Origin: Lojkania enalia
Taxonomy: Eukaryota; Ascomycota; Dothideomycetes; Pleosporales
DNA length: 64,000 bases
Direction of reading: 5' to 3'
NCBI GenBank assembly: GCA_010094045.1
Contig: ML986578.1
Coordinates: 1 to 64,000 of the forward strand
Shown: positions 57,872 through 64,000 of the stretch, piece after piece
How positions within the stretch are numbered: the first letter of the stretch is position 1
How the letters are laid out: the number at the start of each line of letters is the position of its first letter
The notes under the pieces: generated by a model
What the model saw: only the letters and a program-made list of their open reading frames with translations
Databases searched by the model: none
What the model was told of the DNA's origin: nothing
Position numbers and translations under genes: made by a program

Positions 57872-59468
57872 ATGGGTGAAAAAGAGGTGATTGCCCTTGT
57901 CTTCTGTACGTTTTTGCTTGTCTTGAGCTTGGCTTTTATCGGCGCAAGGCTGTATGTCAGATGGTGCATGCTCGGGAATGCGGGGAAGGATGATTTGTTC
58001 TGCGTTCTAGCTGGCGTAAGTTGTTGTCCACTTGTAGGAAACAGGGAGATTGATGGGTTTGGTATAGGTCTTAAGCGCTGCTGAGACGGGGTTGATGTTT
58101 CTAGGTGAGAAGCAATAGAATGTAGAGTCGAGGCATGTCGAGTAACTCACAAAAGAGCTGCAGAAGTCGTACACGGGTCGGGAAAGAAGATGTCTGAGCT
58201 GAGCGCTCAGCAAATCCAACAACAACGCTTTGTAAGTGGTCGCCCATTGCATTCTATTTATGATGAATCTGGACTGACGACCCTGTAGTCTGTCTATCTA
58301 AGCATGCCCCCATATTGTACGATTCACCCCAATCAGTCAATAAAATAATTATCCATTTGCCTTGAAATTGTTTCCGGCCTAACTTTCCTCTAGATATCGG
58401 ACTCATGTTCATAAAGATATCGATCATTTTCCAATACCAACGCTTCGCTTCACACACCATTACCCGCGTTAGCTCCGTCATACTGGCTTTTGTCGTTTGT
58501 ACGACTATCATTTGGGTTTGCCTCAGTGCGTTTATTTGTAGGCCGGTCCGGGCGTTTTGGGAGATGGTGCCTGGGAAGAAGTGCTTAGATCTCGCGACGA
58601 TTAATTACTGTGAGTGTCTTTCACATACATTCATCGGCCCAGCTCGCAGTTCGCAAATTGACGTCATCCCAGCGTTCCTAGCCGTCAACGCGACAACGGA
58701 TATTGCACTCTTTGTGTTGCCGCTACCGACGTTTTGTCGGCTGAAGCTGAGAAAGGCGCAGAAGAGGGCATTAGTAGGGATTTTTATGCTGGGTGGGTTG
58801 TATGTGCTTGTGTCTTCCCCAAGTCCTCGCCCCTTCCCTCCCCTGTGTCCGGGAGATATCTAATGAAATGAGGCAGTGCGGCTCTGACATCCATCCTCCG
58901 CATTCCGTCGATTTGGTACATGGACCATGGCGGCGACCCGGTCTACCATGGCTTTGGCATCATCGTATGGACGCGCATTGAGATGGGCGTCTCGATCATT
59001 TGCGCCTGTTTACCGTGTCTAAGGGCCCCGCTCGCGAGATGGTTCCCGCATATCTGGGGCAGCGTGAAGGGCTCGATGGGTAGTTCGAAAGACGGGAAGA
59101 GGGAGAAGTTGAGCTTTAGGCGGTTTTCAATCGGAAGAAAGAGGCAGAGTAGGTCAGCGACGGATGGAGAAGCATTCGCGACGAGGGAAGAGGAGAGGCG
59201 AATGGATGACTCAGAGCTTCTGGTCAGTGTGCCGCCAAGAGGATTAGATTCCAGACTTGATCGGGATAAGACGGCGGCGGATGTTAGAGTGAGCGAGGAT
59301 GCGGATATAATGGACGAGGAAGATATCATGATGATTGCGAATGTGCGGCATTCGTCCTCGGAGCAGTGGCAGGTTTCACAGCGACAGATTGTTGATGCGC
59401 AGAACGATAGCCCGTATGCGAATGTCGTTACACACCCTCTCAAAGCGTTTACAAGAGACCCTGTGTAG
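57872..59468 (+). CDS. Seven-helix rhodopsin-domain (SAT4/PTH11-like) membrane protein
   Basis: Seven exons: 57872-58015, 58068-58104, 58158-58231, 58289-58316, 58394-58609, 58673-58799 and 58877-59468, all GT-AG with consistent phases. The product has 405 residues. About seven hydrophobic segments are present, starting LVFCTFLLVLSLAFIGARLY. The motif order (ARLYVRW, KDDLFCVLAG, YYIGLMFIKISIIFQYQRF, FWEMVPGKKCLDL, VNATTDIALFVLPLP, LRKAQKRALVGIFMLGG, GFGIIVWTRIEMGVSIICAC) fits the fungal rhodopsin-like domain found in SAT4 and PTH11-type proteins. A cytoplasmic tail of about 150 residues is charged. Such proteins are put in the plasma membrane and often thought to be sensors, but no ligand is known for this group. 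Exons 2 and 4 are only 37 and 28 nt. The 28-nt exon 4 is the least certain, chosen because it restores the frame. Confidence 0.85.
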
Positions 59469-60064
59469 AAAAATGAGCTATGGTATATGGAACTGGTACA
59501 TTGGCGCTGGGGGGCAAGGGAAATTGTAGGATTTTATAGGACGGCAAGGATTTGGGCGGCATAGGTATACCCTTTGGCGTTATTTCGAATGGCTATTTAG
59601 TCAGTCAGGGCTAGACGACAAGTCTACTATCAGCGTGGAATTTTTGTGCTCGGGGTTGTTCTGATTGCATAGAGTCTACCTGCTCGGGATGTTTTTGTTA
59701 CTCTGGTCACTAGTGGCTAGAGGGTGATATTTTTACTCTCCCTCTATAGAAGATCAGACGGCCTTGCTCTAGACAAATTATGATGTTAAGAGCATATATC
59801 AGTTGGAATATTTGGAACTCATAGACTCACGTGTCCGATAAACTTAGTCGGGGCACTGCAAGGATACATATATATGGCTCAAAGGTGAAGGTGTTTCGCA
59901 CGTGAGAGTGGTCCTTATGTCAGCCACTTGACGCGCTAAGTTCGGGCGCGACTTGCTCTCGCGAATAAGTTCCTGAACGCCACAAAGAACTCGCCATCTT
60001 ACTGCCCACCTTCCCACTGCACCCTGCGAACTAGTCAATATTTGATCGCAGAACCTAGCTCATC
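59469..60064. other. Intergenic, no gene seen
   Basis: Between the membrane protein gene and pob3, both on the plus strand. The pob3 promoter should lie here. No frame above 64 codons. Confidence 0.6.
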
Positions 60065-62034
60065 ATGTTAGTTTCAAGCTAACTTGTGCAGTATATGTGG
60101 CCCTTCAGGGGTTAGGCACTAACATGCAGCAGGGAGTCGTTTACCGATATCTATCTCAACCTTTCAAAAAAGGCCGGCACTGCTAGGTTCGCGGAGTCTG
60201 GTTGGGGATGGAAACCTGCTAGTGGTGGTGACACCTTCACCTTGGACCAGTCACAAATTGTGATGGCCCAGTGGAGCCGCGCAGCGCGAGGATATGAAGT
60301 GAAGCTCCTTTCACGGGCAGACGGGGTCGTCCAGCTAGATGGTTTCAAGTCTGAGGTTAGCATACAATACCTTTTATTAATGCAATTATTAACTATTTCT
60401 AGGACTTTGAACGCGTAGCGAAAGCATTCAAAATCTGGTACGGCATACATTTGGAGAACAAAGAGCATGCTCTTCGAGGCTGGAATTGGGGGAAGGCCGA
60501 GTTTGGAAAGGCAGAGCTCACATTTAACGTTGCGAACCGACCCGCATTCGAGGTCCCCTACACCGAAATTTCAAACACGAATTTGGCAGGCAAGAATGAA
60601 GTTGCCGTCGACTTCTCGCTTCCTGTTGACGCGAATGATACCGGCACAAACGGTCATCTTGGAGGAGCACGAGCGCGCGGTAAAAAGTCGGGTGGGGCAA
60701 AAGACCAGCTTGTGGAAATGCGCTTCTATATCCCCGGCGTTGCTACTAAGAGAGAGAAAAAGGAAGATGGTGAAGATGTGACCGATGGTGAGGATGTGGA
60801 GGAGCAGAACGCCGCAAATCTCTTCTATGAGACTCTAATGGAGAAGGCTGAGATTGGCGAAGTCGCAGGCGATACATTCGCCACATTCCTAGATATTCTA
60901 CATCTTACCCCTAGGTTCGTTTCTGTGTATCAGATTATTCTATGGTCAAACTCTACTAACTTTAATGCAGAGGTCGTTTCGATATCGACATGTACGAGAA
61001 ATCGTTCCGGTTACGTGGCAAGACATATGATTACAAGATCCAATTCGAAGCAGTCAAGAAGTTTATGCTACTTCCCAAACCAGATGATGTCCATACACTC
61101 ATCACAATTGGTCTCGATCCGCCCCTGAGGCAAGGCCAAACACGATATCCGTTTTTAGTCATGCAGTTCAAGCGAGACGAGGAAGTGAACCTTGATCTGA
61201 ATATGAAGGAAGAACTACTAGAATCGCAGTATAAAGACAAACTGCAAGGCCACTACGAAGCACCTATTGCGCACGTGGTTTCCGAGATCTTTAAGGGCCT
61301 GACTGGCAAACGTATCACTAGGCCATCAAGAGACTTCATCAGCCATCACGAACAATCCGGGGTCAAGTGCTCGGTCAAAGCGAACGAGGGTCATCTTTTC
61401 TGTCTCGACAAAGCATTTATGTTTGTTCCCAAACCAGCGACCTATATTAGTATGGATAACGTCGCATCAGTGACCATGTCTCGTGTTGGAGGAGCAATGG
61501 CTGCAAGCCGAACGTTTGATATTACCTTTCACATGAAAGGAGGAATGGCCGAACACCAGTTCAGTAACATTAATCGGTAAGCCGCATATCCAGAATCGCG
61601 TGCATTACCGGGACTAACCTGTCATCATGCAGTGAGGAGCAACAGCCACTCGAGAGCTTCTTCCGGGCGAAAGGCATTAAGACCAAAAACGAGATGGCCG
61701 ATGACGTAAGTTCCTCTTACCCCAAGTTTTACATACGACGATAGCGCTAACACCCCACTAGTCCGGCGCCATCCTTGCAGCAGCTCTCCAGGATGACGAT
61801 CTTGCATCAAGCGACGAGGAAGTCGCAAATCGCGGAAGCGCGGATGAGGACGACGAGAGCATTGATGAAGACTTTCAAGCCGAATCAGAGTCGGATGTCG
61901 CAGAGGAGTACGACGAAGATCATCAGAGCAGCGGCTCCGCAAGCGACGACGAAATGGCCGATGCAGATAGCGATGCTCCAGCTGAAGAAGAGATGGTGGA
62001 ACGGCCGAAGAAGAAGCAGAAGACGGCAAAATGA
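60065..62034 (+). CDS. pob3: FACT complex subunit Pob3
   Basis: Six exons: 60065-60066, 60133-60355, 60403-60914, 60971-61576, 61633-61705 and 61762-62034. The initiator codon is split: AT at 60065-60066, then an intron with a CACTAAC branch site, then G GAG TCG. The product has 562 residues. It starts MESFTDIYLNLSKKAGTARF, the Pob3 N-terminal dimerisation domain, followed by the SSRP1 core (FKIWYGIHLENKEHALRGWN, EISNTNLAGKNEVAVDF). A tandem PH region comes next (YEKSFRLRGKTYDYKIQFEA, GVKCSVKANEGHLFCLDKAF), then an acidic tail (DEDDESIDEDFQAESESDVA) and a basic end PKKKQKTAK. With Spt16 it forms the histone chaperone FACT, which handles H2A-H2B during transcription and replication. Fungal Pob3 lacks the HMG box, as here. 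Confidence 0.95.
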
Positions 62035-62955
62035 TAGCCAACCCGATCAGTCCAAGGAAGTGACCATAGTCGCGCGTGAGTTTCACAATTCGAGAATTTC
62101 CTGACTGAGTAATCTTCTATTCCAATGTCTTGTCATTAGCGCCGCCGAAGGGCCGCAGAGCATTGTTCGGCGAGATTGGATGCCAGTGGGAAAGAGGAGG
62201 GGGGATGCCCGGACAAAGTGATTCGATATATGTAGTTGGCCCAATCCCTGCCCTCCAGCAGGAAAGAAGCTAGAGGAGGCTTGGCGGTATGTGTGAAGCT
62301 CCCGTAGGTTAGTGGCAATGCCAGCGAAAATACACCGGAAGCATGCACGTGTGCGGTTCATGATTGATCCATGGATACGTCCGTCGTGTTGCGTCAGTAG
62401 TCACTTGCCAAGAGGCATTTCCCTCTGGCTCTGACTTCAAACGGTATTGCCATGTGCAGTGCCATGTGCAGTGCCATGTGCAGCAGCGTAGGGGCAAATA
62501 CGGTACAGTGGTACGAACTACTCCTCCTGTACGCCAAGCTACCCCAGATCGACCCGGCTTGATTACGACTCATTTTGACGCAGACGGCGCGACTAGAGGG
62601 ACTGAGGGCCTCAAGCTAGTCCCGGCTGGTGGCCAAACGTTTTGAACATGGGCCAAAAGGTGGACCCTCTTGGCGCGAACTCTCGCAAGACCCCGCATCC
62701 TAACTCCGATCAAGGTCTGCATCGGCAACATCATGTTTTCCTTCATAACCCCTTATTGCCCCCGAATGGCGGGTCAGCAGCTGTACCTTCCTTCGCTGGG
62801 AGCCTTCTGACATCCATACAAGCCTCCTTAACGCCTACGCTAGCCTTCTTCACGTCCATGCGAGCCTTCTTTATTATATCCATGACAGGTTTCTTGACAT
62901 CCATGCCAGCCTTCTGACACCCAGCCCATCACCAGCAAATCAAAACTACACTGAA
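62035..62955. other. Intergenic with short tandem repeats
   Basis: Between pob3 and the next regulator gene. It contains the 12-base repeat listed below and, at about 62795-62925, a degenerate array of about 30 bp units built on GCCTTCT...ACATCCATGC. The open frame over that array (62642-62917) is repeat-driven and not called. Confidence 0.55.
62448..62484. repeat. Three copies of TGCCATGTGCAG
   Basis: Three perfect head-to-tail 12-base units in noncoding DNA upstream of the Zn2Cys6 gene. Confidence 0.9.
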
Positions 62956-64000
62956 ATGCGCTCGCGAACTGGTTGGTAAGACGAGAGTAGTTCTTCCGCG
63001 CGATCCTCGTCTACTAACTCCTGGGTAGCTTAACCTGTCGCCAGAGAAAACTCAAGTGCGATGAAAAGAAGCCCAGATGCGGCCAGTGCAACAAGGCCTC
63101 GAGGGCATGCGTCCCTAGCTCAGGCCTTGTCTTCCGCCATCAGCACAATGCTTCCATGAATGGGGAAGATACATCCGAAAAAAATGCATTGAGAGGTTTC
63201 TATGCGTACAAAAACACTTTTGACGAGGACACTGTTTGGCTAGATATACCTAAGCATGGTAAATTCATTCCCCAATCTCCAACTAATCAATCTTCCTCAC
63301 GTGTATATTAGTAACCTTCCTCAACACGACTAACCCATATCTCGATCCTCTGACTCCGGAGTTTGATACGATGTCGCCAGTATCAATGGACTCTCCTGCC
63401 GGATTTGAGCATCTTCCCGTCACGGCATGGCCCTCTTCTACCAGCATGCCTCCTGTCAGTCGCAGTCCTTCAACCCCTCGTCCAGATTTAGCGGCCGGCA
63501 CAGTGACAAGCGCGCCTCTGCAGCCAATGCACTCTGGAGCGGAGATATCGCCTCCTCGAGAAAGAGTAGCAATACCATATTCTTCGCCAACCCCAAGCGT
63601 TGCAACTCCTATTTCTCCGCCGATGCCTCTCACAAATCATCATCTTAATTCCCTTCTAAGCCACGGTTGCATGACCCCTCAGTCTACTGATCCAGGTCTC
63701 AGTCCACCCTTCGATCCAACTTGTGATCGAATTTCTCGCTTGTACTCTATGTCCCAACGGACGCCATCTTCCCCCAGTGAAGATTTTCTCGCAGAGCAGA
63801 GCCATGAGATCGCCTTCCTCCTCCGATGGTTCTCGGAAGGTCCTGCCTATTGGATGGATCTTTTCGACCTTGGAACTTACTTTTCCTCATATGTTCCTGT
63901 CAAGGCGCGAGAAAATGCATTGCTAAAGTATGCAGCTGTCGCATATTCCGCCAAATCCCTTGCTCGTGTACAAGGGAGAAAACCAATCGTGGGAGGAAAT
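62956..64000 (+). CDS. Zn(II)2Cys6 transcription factor, 3' end outside the window
   Basis: Three exons are visible: 62956-62975, 63029-63258 and 63312 onward, running off the right edge. The first intron falls inside the zinc cluster: exon 1 encodes MRSRTG and two bases of the first Cys codon, and exon 2 completes it. Together they give GCLTCRQRKLKCDEKKPRCG followed by QCNKASRAC, with classical spacing C-x2-C-x6-C-x6-C-x2-C-x6-C at residues 7-34. Then comes a Ser/Pro/Thr-rich linker (about residues 100-230) and the start of a regulatory region (FLAEQSHEIAFLLRWFSEGP, YWMDLFDLGTYFSSYVPVKA, NALLKYAAVAYSAKSLARVQ). That segment resembles the fungal-specific middle region of regulators such as the ARCA-like group. 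Frame is open to the last base. Target unknown. Confidence 0.9.

Noticed and set aside
1..64000. CRISPR arrays, prophage, operons or a biosynthetic gene cluster
   Set aside because: The window is eukaryotic; no spaced direct-repeat arrays occur, and no polyketide, peptide synthetase or terpene backbone gene is present.

Overview
The window is nuclear DNA of a filamentous ascomycete fungus (Pezizomycotina). Evidence: genes on both strands broken by many short GT-AG introns (about 50-90 bp) with CTRAY-type branch sites, and fungal families such as a Git3-type receptor, Zn(II)2Cys6 regulators, a SAT4/rhodopsin-domain membrane protein, an FSH1 hydrolase, a HET-domain relic and a DUF7896-like zinc-finger protein. 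No bacterial, viral or organellar sequence is apparent. I cannot name the species.

Layout. 1-13.4 kb is sparse: a DUF7896-like C2H2 protein, an unrecognised two-exon gene, a Git3-type GPCR and a short-chain dehydrogenase-like protein, separated by long gene-free DNA. 14.1-24.4 kb is housekeeping: head-to-head ribosomal genes rpl21 and rps9, deoxyribose-phosphate aldolase, rps27, the GTPase gene rho3 and COP9 signalosome subunit 2. 26.6-39 kb holds an otubain deubiquitinase, the Rix1-complex WD40 protein Ipi3, an FSH1 hydrolase, proteasome lid subunit Rpn5 and a large BIRC6/UBE2O-like ubiquitin-conjugating enzyme. Four of these loci (csn2, otubain, rpn5, E2) concern ubiquitin or proteasome biology; I do not claim they form a cluster.

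39-49.8 kb is a decayed zone: a BTB/POZ reading frame with one in-frame stop, a HET-domain pseudogene, two small uncertain genes, low-complexity repeats and long gene-free DNA. 49.8-64 kb returns to solid genes: a C2H2 transcription factor, a poly-Q protein with a C-terminal Zn2Cys6 cluster, a rhodopsin/SAT4-like membrane protein, the FACT subunit Pob3, and a Zn2Cys6 regulator cut off by the right edge.

The most interesting observation is in the C2H2 factor. Its frame is interrupted by one TGA followed by CAATTA, the plant-virus-type CARYYA readthrough context. A 143-codon extension follows in the same frame and looks like real protein. Other notable points are three consecutive micro-exons (18, 17, 15 nt) in rho3, initiator codons lying at or across introns in rps27 and pob3, a possible GC-AG intron in csn2, an SDR lacking its catalytic tyrosine, and the HET relic. 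All gene models were built by hand from splice signals and reading frame; lengths add up to whole codons for every multi-exon model given.
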